Source: Chondrosia reniformis
Taxonomy: Eukaryota > Porifera > Demospongiae > Chondrillida > Chondrillidae
NCBI GenBank assembly: GCA_947172415.1
Contig: OX359191.1
Location: 6,572,001 to 6,636,000 of the forward strand
Reading direction: 5' to 3'
Length of the DNA: 64,000 bases
Below the pieces are notes generated by a model. The model was given only the letters and a program-made list of their open reading frames with translations, did no database searches and had not been told where the DNA came from. How positions within the stretch are numbered: position 1 is the first letter of the stretch; each line of letters begins with the position of its first letter. This document shows, piece after piece, positions 46,281 through 59,600 of this stretch. Position numbers and translations under genes: made by a program.

Positions 46281-49200
46281 ATGAATAAGCCAAAGCCAAT
46301 CGATTGTTTCCCCACTTGGCTTGATACGAGCGAAGAGAAACAGGTGAGACAGCCTATGAGACACTTCTAAAATTCCCTTCAATTATGTCTTTGGGCAGCC
46401 ATACGTGAGCAGCCTGATGTGCGAATTGGAAAAGCATGATTTTCTCAACTTGGTCCTTTACACGACCGTGTGATTACTTATTCAGCCACGCCTGTATGTA
46501 GTTAGTGTGATCTTCTCTAAGTGCAAGTTAATCTAAATGCTTAATATGATATCAAAAGTTATTGTAACTCGTCAGTACCTTCAGTTGAATGCAGGAGTAT
46601 ACCTCAATTGTTTTGTGTTGTTATCTGAATGGTACACCATTTGTTGGATCTGTATTAGTATGGGATATGAGGCAACCATTTGTTGGACCTGTATTAATAT
46701 GGCATATGAGGCAACCATTTGTTGAACCTGTATTAGTATGGGATATGAGGTAACCATTTGTAGGACCTGTATTAGTACGGCATATGAGGCAACCATTTGT
46801 TAGACCTGTATTACATGTAGTATGGCATGTGAGGTAATCATTTGTTGGACCTGTATTAATATGGTATGTGAGGTAAAGTATAACTTTTCTAATGCTGTAT
46901 TAGATTGAGGAGTTAGAAGAGTATTTCCGAACAAAGAAAATTGAGCTCCCCGAAACAAGTGGAACTGAAAACAGTGAACGTGTAATAGCTCTTATTGAGC
47001 ACTGTGGGCCGCTATTCAGTGACTCAACACTACAGTCACAGGGTGAGGTATAGTGACTCACACTGTATGGCCTTATTAAATACCATATAGAACTACAGTA
47101 CATTCAATGCACTCAATATTATGCTGTAACATTAATATATTCACAAGGTTTATCCAGTTTATTAGCAGTACCTGTTCTATATATACAAGACCAGCTGACA
47201 GAATGCTAGAGCTTCTTGTCTGCCTTTCATGTTTTATTTCCATTCTCCTCATTTCTGTACAGATCTTGAAGGTGTCTTTTTCAGCATAGCTTCTCTGTTC
47301 TGCTTGATTCCCGTGGAGAAGGTCAGCGAGGTTGTGAACACATTTGCTGACCAAATTCTATCTGAAGAGACACAGAAAGACAAGAATGCTCCAATCAAAA
47401 TGAGAATGTACGTCTCCACTTCATCCACCTTACAATGTTTGGGTACCTTTCCTTATATGGACAGACATAGGTATTACCATATTTGGTGTTGTGTCTTATA
47501 AAGGGTTTGTCATAAGGTCTTGTACCTGTCTACTGAACCAATGCATCCATTTATTGTATAAATGACCCCACGATTAAGAGAGAGCTAAGGGTCTTGGGAT
47601 TCAAGGAAGAACTGCCAGAAAGATTCCTAGGGTCACTGATGAAGGGTGGTGTTCCTAGAAACAGCTGTCTGGCCCAGTGTATTAACCAAATAAAGAAAGA
47701 AAAGACTCCTGTATCCTCATCCAAAGCTCTCACCAGGTTCAGCTTCCTATAGGTTTTTTGATTTATTACAGAATAGGCATAGCATGTAGGAAAATGGTGT
47801 ATTAGATTATTCATAGACCATCAAAGTGTTTCAACATTATCACAACCTAGAGAGAAGGTAGATCTGGTAACTGGACGTGAAACAGCTCTTTCTAGTATAT
47901 CACCATTATAATGTGTATTCAGTTAATCCTGGTTTTGTTTTGTGTTATTCCTATGGAAAGTTAGCTACGTAGGTGAATTGTAACTTTCATGTGTACATAC
48001 ATACACTACATGCCTATTAAATGTAGTACAAGTAGTATATTTGTATTTATTAGTAGTACAATTCCCCTTTCAGATTGAACCTGTTTTACATTCACTTTGA
48101 GAATGGGGACCCTCACAAGTTTGGTTTGCTGATAAAGAGAGTCAACTATGCAGTGCACTTCAAGTTAGGAATGTTGCTGAATGCCGACCAGTCAAAGGTA
48201 GGTATGGCAATCTTAAGTTGAAGCAACATAAACATGGCCGTCAAAAGGTTTGGTTTAATATTTTACATAAATTGGTTGCACTAAATAACAATTCAATGGA
48301 ACTTCAATTAACTGAAATAATTAAAAAATCAGATGTTCATAAAATTAATATATCTGTATATTGCATTGGCTATGTTACTAGGTTAAGTAGTACAAAATTG
48401 TCAGCTTTGACTGATTATGATGGGAATGTCGCTTTTTATCTAAATTCTCAACTGAAACAGGTGTGCTGAAGTGTTTTACGACAAATTTCAAGCCTTCAAA
48501 CTATTACGTATATTTGTAGTAGAATTGTGCAACAAATCGACCTGTTGTGACATTCTACTGTTCTATAACACAACTTTACAAGCTAAACTTAATACTGAAA
48601 TATCTCTCATGTCTTCCCCTCCCACCCAACCACTCACCTGTACAGCAGTGCATGTTCCATCCTTCAGGCCGCTCAGTGGGTGAAGCAGTGTAGGTGCACT
48701 CCTCCTCAGAAGAGGGAGCTGTACAAGGCTCTCTGGGAGGTCTACCACTTAAGCCACAGAAGGTGAGCAGTGATGCTCTATGTAGTTCAGTTTTGTTGGT
48801 AAACACGGCTTATTTATGTCACACTTGCTTGTACTACGCTAGTCTACCCATCCTTACACTGCCACTCTACTCTCTTTCCATCTCCATCCTCAGTCTTGCT
48901 GCCGCCTTCCTTGGTGAATCTGTCAAAACCCTAACTGATGAAGATGCCGCAAGTGGAGCTGAACTGACGCGTCTCTCCATCACAGAGGCCCTCATGGACA
49001 AGCAACAGTACGTGTTTGATGACCTGCTCAACCTGCCGGCCATGAAGGCCATCACTGCAGAACCACTACATGAGGTGGGTGGAATGTTACCATGACAACC
49101 AAGTCATACTTTCTTTAAACGTTTTGATTAAATTTGATTTTTTTATTGCTGAATGTTTGGCTACTTCCCTATGGCAATAGCATATTTAATTCATCTGTAC

Positions 49201-50395
49201 TCAGTAATACAGTACTTTTTGGGTCGGTTGTCCAGACCAGATGTTACAATTGGTAACTCGTGACTACCATTTGAACAAACATTCCCACTAGAATGATGTC
49301 ACCATACATGCGACGATAACCTTTTACAATTACCGATTGCAATGTCCAGTCTGGACAACCAACCCAAAAAGTACTGTAATACATAAAAGATAAAGGATAC
49401 ATGTTTATGCATTTATTTTTGCATTTCTTCTGTAGCTGTTAAAAATATTTGTTTCAGGCAAATTAACTGATTTTAAAGCATTTCTAGTGAAAAATAGTCA
49501 GTTATTTGATTCTACAGGTACAGTGATTGCCTGCATTAGTATCCTAGGTAACGCCATGGTAACCATACCCTCTCCAATTGTGTGTTCAGGACTAGATGTA
49601 CAAGTGCTGACAAAAAAGATGCAGCTGTTAACACTAACGTCAATGGCAACTACAAGAAGCGAGATTGACTTCTCTTTGGTTGAGAGAGAGTTGGACATTG
49701 AACCTGCTTCAGTTGATAGTACAGTCATCGAAGGTACAGCTAACGCTTTTGAATGCATTATACTGTACAGTTTGTATGTTATTGCATTCACTTGTTCATA
49801 TAGCTGTTTGTTTGAAATTGATGACAGCCAAAGTTGATCAAATTAACAAGAAGATTGTTGTCAGGTAGAAAGTATAGCATATCACAATACACACGTTCTT
49901 TGTTTAGTTTGTCCTCAAGCTCCTCTTAGTTCACATGATTAACCTGAACTAACCTCCTTGAGGGACTTCTGTGGAGTGTCCTAAAGGATTGGCATTTCAT
50001 TTGGCCTTCCTTATCAATTTAACCTTGTAACCGTTATTCACCGTATTTGAAGACATTATATTTTGGCTCTTATACTGAAGTGCACTATTGTCATGGCAAT
50101 AGGTTATCACATGTAGCTGAACAGGAAGTTGTACATCAATTGTCTTACTACTTTAATCAGAATGACATGCAAGATGAGGAACCCACCCTCCCAAAGGGCG
50201 GGGTTCTGAAACACATACATTTAAATTCATTACCTGAATCTGGTTCATTGTAATATTTCTCTTCTTAGTGGGTCTACCATACGTCAATTTGGACCAGAAC
50301 AGTGGAAGGAAATTCACGACAAACTCTCAATTTTCCGAAAAAATCTTAATTCTATTCGTAATAGGTTTGAATCTATCACTAATTTGAAATCTTAG
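46281..50395 (+). CDS. EIF3M: Translation initiation factor eIF3 subunit M
   Basis: Ten exons: 46281-46343, 46904-47042, 47263-47407, 48074-48197, 48668-48762, 48894-49074, 49436-49517, 49590-49733, 49804-49864, 50269-50395, giving 386 aa with all phases consistent. Recognisable segments: LNLFYIHFENGDPHKFGLLI, ALMDKQQYVFDDLLNLPAMK, LLKIFVSGKLTDFKAFLVKN, and in the PCI winged helix LDVQVLTKKMQLLTLTSMA, VDQINKKIVVRSTIRQFGPE then QW. The PCI domain builds the eIF3 octameric core on the 40S subunit. Exon 1 (MNKPKPIDCFPTWLDTSEEK) is assigned from the start codon, frame and promoter context rather than from homology. Confidence 0.93.
46632..46870. repeat. 39-bp minisatellite in EIF3M intron 1
   Basis: About six copies of a unit built from TTGGACCTGTATTARTATGG and CATATGAGGCAACCATTTG, with some copies slightly longer. 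Both strands stay open over several units because 39 is a multiple of three, but splicing removes the region. Confidence 0.85.
47630..47815 (+). mobile_element. Hammerhead-bearing dispersed element in sense orientation in EIF3M intron 3
   Basis: CTGATGA (47636-47642), AGGGTGGTGTTCCTA hairpin, GAAAC (47658-47662), CAGCTG, TC, then TGGCCC. Helix I arms GGGTCA (47630-47635) and TGGCCC (47670-47675) pair over all six positions, counting one U-G. Downstream: ACTCCTGTATCCTCATCCAA, CTCTCACCAGGTTCAG, GAATAGGCATAGCATGTAGG and GTGTATTAGATTATTCAT. A TTTTTTGATTTATT insertion distinguishes it from the other copies. It lies on the EIF3M coding strand between 47407 and 48074. Confidence 0.78.
49205..49382. 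mobile_element. MITE with ~45-bp inverted repeats in EIF3M intron
   Basis: The left arm (49205-49249: ACAGTACTTTTTGGGT, then CGGTTGTCCAGACCAG) and the right arm (49335-49382: CAGTCTGGACAACCAACCCA then AAAAGTACTGT) are inverted copies with about three changes. It is about 178 bp long, non-coding, and lies between exons 48894-49074 and 49436-49517. Confidence 0.8.
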
Positions 50396-50659
50396 TTGCC
50401 ATGCCAACAACCGTTTCCATGACTATGAAAACACCTTCTCTTCCACACTGGACTGATAAATTGCAGCTTTATCTAATTCTGTTAACTTATCTCTTTAAGC
50501 ACAAACACTATATTGAGTAGTTTGTATACCTGTATTGTGAAGATTGTTAATGTTGATATGTACGACTATAATATACGTACATATGCAAACAAACATGACG
50601 GAAATACATGATAAACACATGACATCACGGTACTTCCCCCAGGACTTCACCTCTTAACA

Positions 50660-53600
50660 ATGGCGAGAAGCACGAATGAAGATCTAAACCTTCTTTCAGG
50701 TGAGAGAAAGAATGAACTAATACTTACTGCAGTCAGATCAGTTGTTTTTCTGTCAACAAAAAGAGTTTACCATCAAATATAGAACCAGTGTAGATACAGT
50801 ATATTTCGTTTAGACAAGCTCAACCATAGCTAATTAAGAACCAGTGTAGATACATTAGACAAGCTCAACTTTTACTAATGACGTACTGACTAAATTGTAT
50901 TTCCAATATTCTTTTCCGCCGTACATCTATGAAAGGTACGCTAACCTTCCTAGATATGAATTAGTCTAGCATATCTAAGTGTATTGGAGATGTAACACAT
51001 TTCCAACCTTAAGGCTTTGAAGGAGGTGCTAAAATATGTTTTAATTGCAAGATGTTGTCATAATTAAATGAATGTTTGCTAGTATTGATTTAGTTGCTTC
51101 ATGTATACTTCATGTATACTTCTGTCTTCTCCTCCATTCCTGAATTGAATACATAATTGCAATGGAACAATAGACGGTGAGTGTCTGTTTAATGTGAATC
51201 CTTTATAATGACAATATAAAGCACTTTGTATAGTTATTGAGTACCTACGTATATAGCAACATATAATTTGTGAATGTGTCTCTGAGATGTTCACTTTACT
51301 AATGAATGTGTTTTGATTGTGAGATGTTGTCATAATTGAATGAATGTTTGCTAGTATTGATTTAGTTGCTTCATGTATACTTCTGTCTTCTCCTCCATTC
51401 CTGAATTGAATACATCATTGCAATGGAACAATAGACCGTGAGTATCTGTTTAATGTGAATCCTTTATAATGACAATATAAGGCACATTATATAGTTATTG
51501 AGTACTTACGTATATAGCAACATGTAATTTGTGAATGTGTCTATGAGATGTTCACTTTATTAATGAATATGTTTTGATTGCAAGATGTTGTCAAAATTGA
51601 ATGAGTGTTTGCTAGTATTGATTTAGTTGCTTCATGTATACTTCTGTCTTCTCCTCCATTCCTGAATTGAATACATCATTGCAATGGAACAATAGCCGTT
51701 GAGTGTCTGTTTAATGTGAATCCTTTATAATGACAATATAAAGCACTTTGTATAGTTATTGAGTACCTACGTATATAGCAACATATAATTTGTGAATGTG
51801 TCTTTGAGATGTTCCCTTTATTAATGAAAGTGTTTTGATTGCGAGAAGTTGTCGTAATTGAATAAATGTTTGCTAGTATTGATTTAGTTGCTTCATGTAT
51901 ACTTCTGTCTTCTCCTCCATTCCTGAATTGAATACATCATTGTAATGGAACAATAGACCGTGAGTATCTGTTTAATGTGAATCCTTTATAATGACAATAT
52001 AAAGCACTTTGTATAGTTATTGAGTACCTACGTATATAGCAACATATAATTTGTGAATGTGTCTCTGAGATGTTCACTTTACTAATGAATGTGTTTTGAT
52101 TGTGAGATGTTGTCATAATTGAATGAATGTTTGCTAGTATTGATTTAGTTGCTTCATGTATACTTCTGTCTTCTCCTCCATTCCTGAATTGAATACATCA
52201 TTGCAATGGAACAATAGACCGTGAGTATCTGTTTAATGTGAATCCTTTATAATGACAATATAAGGCACATTATATAGTTATTGAGTACTTACGTATATAG
52301 CAACATGTAATTTGTGAATGTGTCTATGAGATGTTCACTTTATTAATGAATATGTTTTGATTGCAAGATGTTGTCAAAATTGAATGAGTGTTTGCTAGTA
52401 TTGATTTAGTTGCTTCATGTATACTTCTGTCTTCTCCTCCATTCCTGAATTGAATACATCATTGCAATGGAACAATAGCCGTTGAGTGTCTGTTTAATGT
52501 GAATCCTTTATAATGACAATATAAAGCACTTTGTATAGTTATTGAGTACCTACGTATATAGCAACATATAATTTGTGAATGTGTCTTTGAGATGTTCCCT
52601 TTATTAATGAAAGTGTTTTGATTGCGAGAAGTTGTCGTAATTGAATAAATGTTTGCTAGTATTGATTTAGTTGCTTCATGTATACTTCTGTCTTCTCCTC
52701 CATTCCTGAATTGAATACATCATTGTAATGGAACAATAGACCGTGAGTATCTGTTTAATGTGAATCCTTTATAATGACAATATAAAGCACATTATATAGT
52801 TATTGAGTTCCTACGTATATAGCTACATGTAATTTGTGAATGTGTCTTTGAGATGTTCACTTTATTAATGAATATATAATTTGTGAATGTGTCTTTGAGA
52901 TGTTCACTTTATTAATGAATATATAATTTGTGAATGTGTCTTTGAGATGTTCACTTTATTAATGAAAGTGTTTTGATTGCAAGATGTTGTCGTAATTGAA
53001 TGAATGTTTGCTAGTATTGATTTAGTTGCTTCATGTATACTTCTGTCTTCTCCTCCATTCCTGAATTGGATACATCATTGCAATGGAACAATAGTCTGTG
53101 AGTATCTGTTTAATGTGAATCCTTTATAATGACAATAAAAAGCACTTTGTATAGTTATTGAGTACCTACGTATATAGCAACATGTAATTTGTGAATGTGT
53201 CTTTGAGATGTTCACTTTATTAATGAAAGTGTTTTGATTGCAAGATGTTGTCATAATTGAATGAATGTTTGCTAGTATTGATTTAGTTGCTTCATGTATA
53301 CCTCTGTCTTCTCCTCCATTCCTGAATTGAATACATAATTGCAATGGAACAATAGCCGGTGAGTGTCTGTTTAATGTGAATCCTTTATAATGACAATATA
53401 AATAGTTATTGAGTACCTACGTATATAGCAACATATAATTTGTGAATGTGTCTCTGAGATGTTCACTTTATTAATGAATATGTTTTGATTGCAAAATGTT
53501 GTCATAATTGAATGAATGTTTGCTAGTATTGATTTAGTTGCTTCATGTATACTTCTGTCTTCTCCTCCATTCCTGAATTGAATACATCATTGCAATGGAA

Positions 53601-56600
53601 CAATAGGAAGTGAGTGTCTGTTTAATGTGAATCCTTTATAATGACAATAAAAAGCACATTATATAGTTATTGAGTACCTACGTATATAGCAACATGTAAT
53701 TTGTGAATGTGTCTCTGAGATGTTCACTTTATTAATGAATATGTTTTGATTGCAAGAAGTTGTCATAATTGAATGAATGTTTGGTAGTATTGATTTAGTT
53801 GCTTCATGTATACTTCTGTCTTCTCCTCCATTCCTGAATTGGATACTTCATTGCAATGGAACAGAAGCAAGTGAGTGTCTGTTTAATGTGAATCCTTTAT
53901 AATGACAATATAAAGCACATTGTATAGTTATTGAGTACCTACGTATATAGCAACATGTAATTTGTGAATGTGTCTCTGAGATGTTCACTTTATTAATGAA
54001 TGTGTTTTGATTGCGAGAAGTTGTCGTAATTGAATGAATGTTTGCAAGTATTGATTTAGTTGCTTCATGTATACTTCTGTCTTCTCCTCCATTCCTGAAT
54101 TGAATACATCATTGCAATGGAACAATAGTCAGTGAGTATCTTTTTAATGTGAATCCTTTATAATGACAATATAAAGCACATTGTATAGTTATTGACTGCC
54201 TACGTATATAGCAACATGTAATTTGTGAATGTGTCTCTGAGATGTTCACTTTATTAATGAATGTGTTTTGATTGCGAGAAGTTGTCGTAATTGAATGAAT
54301 GTTTGCAAGTATTGATTTAGTTGCTTCATGTATACTTCTGTCTTCTCCTCCATTCCTGAATTGAATACATCATTGCAATGGAACAATAGTCAGTGAGTAT
54401 CTTTTTAATGTGAATCCTTTATAATGACAATATAAAGCACATTGTATAGTTATTGAGTACCTACGTATATAGCAACATGTAATTTGTGAATGTGTCTCTG
54501 AGATGTTCACTTTACTAATGAATGTGTTTTGATAGCAAGATGTTGTCATAATTGAATGAATGTTTGCTAGTATTGATTTAGTTGCTTCATGTATACTTCT
54601 GTCTTCTCCTCCATTCCTGAATTGAATACATCATTGCAATGGAACAATAGCCGGTGAGTACCTGTTTAATGTGAATCCTTTATTATGACAATATAAAGCT
54701 CATTGTATAGTTATTGAGTACCTACGTATATAGCAACATGTAATTTGTGAATGTGTCTCTGAGATGTTCACTTTATTAATGAACGTGTTTTGATTGCAAA
54801 ATGTTGTCATAATTGAATGAATGTTTGCTAGTATTGATTTAGTTGCTTCATGTATACTTCTGTCTACTCCTCCATTCCTGAATTGAATACAACATTGCAA
54901 TGGAACAATAGTCAGTGAGTATCTGTTTAATGTGAATCCTTTATAATGACAATATAAAGCTCATTGTATAGTTATTGAGTACCTACGTATATAGCAACAT
55001 GTAATTTGTGAATGTGTCTCTGAGATGTTCACTTTATTAATGAATGTGTTTTGATTGCAAGATGTTGTCATAATTGAATGAATGTTTGGTAGTATTGATT
55101 TAGTTGCTTCATGTATACTTCTGTCTTCTCCTCCATTCCTGAATTGAATACATCATTGCAATGAAACAATAGTCTGTGAGTATCTGTTTAATGTGAATCC
55201 TTTATAATGACAATAAAAAGCACATTGTATAGTTATTGAGTACCTACGTATATAGCAACATGTAATTTGTGAATGTGTCTCTGAGATGTTCACTTTACTA
55301 ATGAATGTGTTTTGATAGCAAGATGTTGTCGTAATTGAATGAATGTTTGCTAGTATTGATTTAGTTGCTTCATGTATACTTCTGTCTTCTCCTCCATTCC
55401 TGAATTGAATACATCATTGCAATGGAACAATAGCATGTGAGTGTCTGTTTAATGTGAATCCTTTATAATGACAATAAAAAGCACATTGTATAGTTATTGA
55501 GTACCTACGTATATAGCAACATGTAATTTGTGAATGTGTCTCTGAGATGTTCACTTTACTAATGAATGTGTTTTGATAGCAAGATGTTGTCATAATTGAA
55601 TGAATGTTTGGTAGTATTGATTTAGTTGCTTCATGTATACTTCTCTCTTCTCCTCCATTCCTGAATTGAATACATCATTGCAATGGAACAATAGCATGTG
55701 AGTGTCTGTTTAATGTGAATCCTTTATTATGACAATATAAAGCACTTTGTATTGTTATTGAGTACCTATGTATATAGCAACATGTAATTTGTGAATGTGT
55801 CTCTGAGATGTTCACTTTACTAATGAATGTGTTTTGATAGCAAGATGTTGTCATAATTGAATGAATGTTTGCTAGTATTGATTTAGTTGCTTCATGTATA
55901 CTTCTGTCTTCTCCTCCATTCCTGAATTGAATACATCATTGCAATGGAACAATAGCATGTGAGTGTCTGTTTAATGTGAATCCTTTATAATGACAATATA
56001 AAGCTCATTGTATAGTTATTGAGTACCTAGGTATATAGCAACATGTAATTTGTGAATGTGTCTCTGAGATGTTCACTTTACTAATGAATGTGTTTTGATA
56101 GCAAGATGTTGTCATAATTGAATGAATGTTTGCTAGTATTGATTTAGTTGCTTCATGTATACTTCTGTCTTCTCCTCCATTCCTGAATTGAATACATCAT
56201 TGCAATTGAACAATAGCAAGTGAGTGTCTGTTTAATGTGAATCCTTTATAATGACAATATAAAGCACATTGTATAGTTATTGAGAACCTATGTATATAGC
56301 AACATGTAATTTGTAAATGTATCTCTGAGATGTTCACATTACTAAGGAATATGTTTTGATTACAAGATGTTGTCATAATTGAATGAATGTTTGCTAGTAT
56401 TGATTTAGTTGCTTCATGTATACTTCTGTCTTCTCCTCCATTCCTGAATTGAATACATCATTGCAATGAAACAATAGTCTGTGAGTATCTGTTTAATGTG
56501 AATCCTTTATTATGACAATATAAAGCTCATTGTATAGTTATTGAGTACCTACGTATATAGCAACATGTAATTTGTGAATGTGTCTCTGAGATGTTCACTT

Positions 56601-59600
56601 TACTAATGAATGTGTTTTGATAGTGAGATGTTGTCATAATTGAATGAATGTTTGCTAGTATTGATTTAGTTGCTTCATGTATACTTCTGTCTTCTCCTCC
56701 ATTCCTGAATTGAATACATCATTGCAATGGAACAATAGCATGTGAGTGTCTGTTTAATGTGAATCCTTTATTATGACAATATAAAGCACTTTGTATTGTT
56801 ATTGAGTACCTAGGTATATAGCAACATGTAATTTGTGAATGTGTCTCTGAGATGTTCACTTTACTAATGAATGTGTTTTGATAGCAAGATGTTGTCATAA
56901 TTGAATGAATGTTTGCTAGTATTGATTTAGTTGCTTCATGTATACTTCTCTCTTCTCCTCCATTCCTGAATTGAATACATCATTGCAATGGAACAATAGC
57001 ATGTGAGTGTCTGTTTAATGTGAATCCTTTATTATGACAATATAAAGCACTTTGTATTGTTATTGAGTACCTAGGTATATAGCAACATGTAATTTGTGAA
57101 TGTGTCTCTGAGATGTTCACTTTACTAATGAATGTGTTTTGATAGCAAGATGTTGTCATAATTGAATGAATGTTTGCTAGTATTGATTTAGTTGCTTCAT
57201 GTATACTTCTCTCTTCTCCTCCATTCCTGAATTGAATACATCATTGCAATGGAACAATAGCATGTGAGTGTCTGTTTAATGTGAATCCTTTATAATGACA
57301 ATATAAAGCTCATTGTATAGTTATTGAGTACCTAGGTATATAGCAACATGTTATTTGTGAATGTGTCTCTGAGATGTTCACTTTACTAATGAATGTGTTT
57401 TGATAGTGAGATGTTGTCATAATTGAATGAATGTTTGCTAGTATTGATTTAGTTGCTTCATGTATACTTCTGTCTTCTCCTCCATTCCTGAATTGAATAC
57501 ATCATTGCAATGGAACAATAGCATGTGAGTGTCTGTTTAATGTGAATCCTTTATTATGACAATATAAAGCACATTGTATAGTTATTGAGTACCTACGTAT
57601 ATAGCAACATGTAATTTGTGAATGTGTCTCTGAGATGTTCACTTTACTAATGAATGTGTTTTGATAGCAAGATGTTGTCATAATTGAATGAATGTTTGCT
57701 AGTATTGATTTAGTTGCTTCATGTATACTTCTGTCTTCTCCTCCATTCCTGAATTGAATACATCATTGCAATGGAACAATAGTCTGTGAGTATCTGTTTA
57801 ATGTGAATCCTTTATAATGACAATATAAAGCACATTGTATAGTTATTGAGTACCTACGTATATAGCAACATGTAATTTGTGAATGTGTCTCTGAGATGTT
57901 CACTTTATTAATGAAAGTGTTTTGATAGCAAGATGTTGTCATAATTGAATGAGTGTTTGCTAGTATTGATTTAGTTGCTTCATGTATACTTCTGTCTTCT
58001 CCTCCATTCCTGAATTGAATACATCATTGCAATGGAACAATAGCAAGTGAGTGTCTGTTTAATGTGAATCCTTTATAATGACAATATAAAGCACATTGTA
58101 TAGTTATTGAGTACCTATGTATATAGCAACATGTAATTTGTAAATGTATCTCTGAGATGTTCACATTACTAAGGAATATGTTTTGATTACAAGATGTTGT
58201 CATAATTGAATGAATGTTTGCTAGTATTGATTTAGTTGCTTCATGTATACTTCTGTCTTCTCCTCCATTCCTGAATTGAATACATCATTGCAATGGAACA
58301 GAAGCAAGTGAGTGTCTGTTTAATGTGAATCCTTTATTATGACAATATAAAGGTCATTGTATAGTTATTGAGTACCTACGTATATAGCAACATGTAATTT
58401 GTGAATGTGTCTCTGAGATGTTCACTTTACTAATGAATGTGTTTTGATAGCAAGATGTTGTCATAATTGAATGAGTGTTTGCTAGTATTGATTTAGTTGC
58501 TTCATGTATACTTCTGTCTTCTCCTCCATTCCTGAATTGAATACATCATTGCAATGGAACAGAAGCAAGTGAGTGTCTGTTTAATGTGAATCCTTTATAA
58601 TGACAATATAAAGCTCATTGTATAGTTATTGAGTACCTACGTATATAGCAACATGTAATTTGTGAATGTATCTCTGAGATGTTCACTTTACTAATGAATG
58701 TGTTTTGATAGCAAGATGTTGTCATAATTGAATGAATGTTTGGTAGTATTGATTTAGTTGCTTCATGTATACTTCTGTCTTCTCCTCCATTCCTGAATTG
58801 AATACATCATTGCAATGGAACAATAGCCGGTGAGTATCTGTTTAATGTGAATCCTTTATAATGACAATAAAAAGCACATTGTATAGTTATTGAGTACCTA
58901 CGTACGTATATAGCAACATGTAATTTGTGAATGTGTCTCTGAGATGTTCACTTTATTAATGAATGTGTTTTGATAGTGAGATGTTGTCATAATTGAATGA
59001 GTGTTTGCTAGTATTGATTTAGTTGCTTCATGTATACGTACTTCTGTCTTCTCCTCCATTCCTGAATTGAAAACATCATTGCAATGGAACAATAGTCAGT
59101 GAGTATCTGTTTAATGTGAATCATTTATAATGACAATATAAAGCACATTGTATAGTTATTGAGTACCTACGTATATAGCAACATGTAATTTGTGAATGTG
59201 TCTCTGAGATGTTCACTTTACTAATGAATGTGTTTTGATAGCAAGATGTTGTCGCAATTGAATGAGTGTTTGCTAGTATTGATTTAGTTGCTTCATGTAT
59301 ACTTCTGTCTTCTCCTCCATTCCTGAATTGAATACATCATTGCAATGGAACAATAGCCGGTGAGTATCTGTTTAATGTGAATCCTTTATAATGACAATAT
59401 AAAGCACATTGTATAGTTATTGAGTACCTACGTATATAGCAACATGTAATTTGTGAATGTGTCTCTGAGATGTTCACTTTACTAATGAAAGTGTTTTGAT
59501 TGCAAGATGTTGTCATAATTGAATGAATGTTTGCTAGTATTTAGTTCCTTCCTGTATATTTCTCCATTCCTGAAAAGTAGAGCTTTTTACATTTCACTGC

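Noticed and set aside
46581-46796. IQVQQMVASYPI repeat protein in the EIF3M/PGPEP1 region
   Set aside because: Comes from a 39-bp intronic minisatellite; no homology and removed by splicing of EIF3M.
48915-48945. CTGATGAAGATGCCGC near 48938 as a hammerhead core
   Set aside because: It is inside an EIF3M coding exon (LTDEDAAS) with no stem II or GAAA at the right spacing.
51079-59092. Minus-strand open frames in the satellite (84, 89, 66, 64 residues) as genes
   Set aside because: They are the same repeat-unit peptide, interrupted by a recurrent stop and lying within a satellite and an intron.
51032-59540. CRISPR array
   Set aside because: Repeats are 261 bp, contiguous and without unique spacers, in a spliced eukaryotic gene context.
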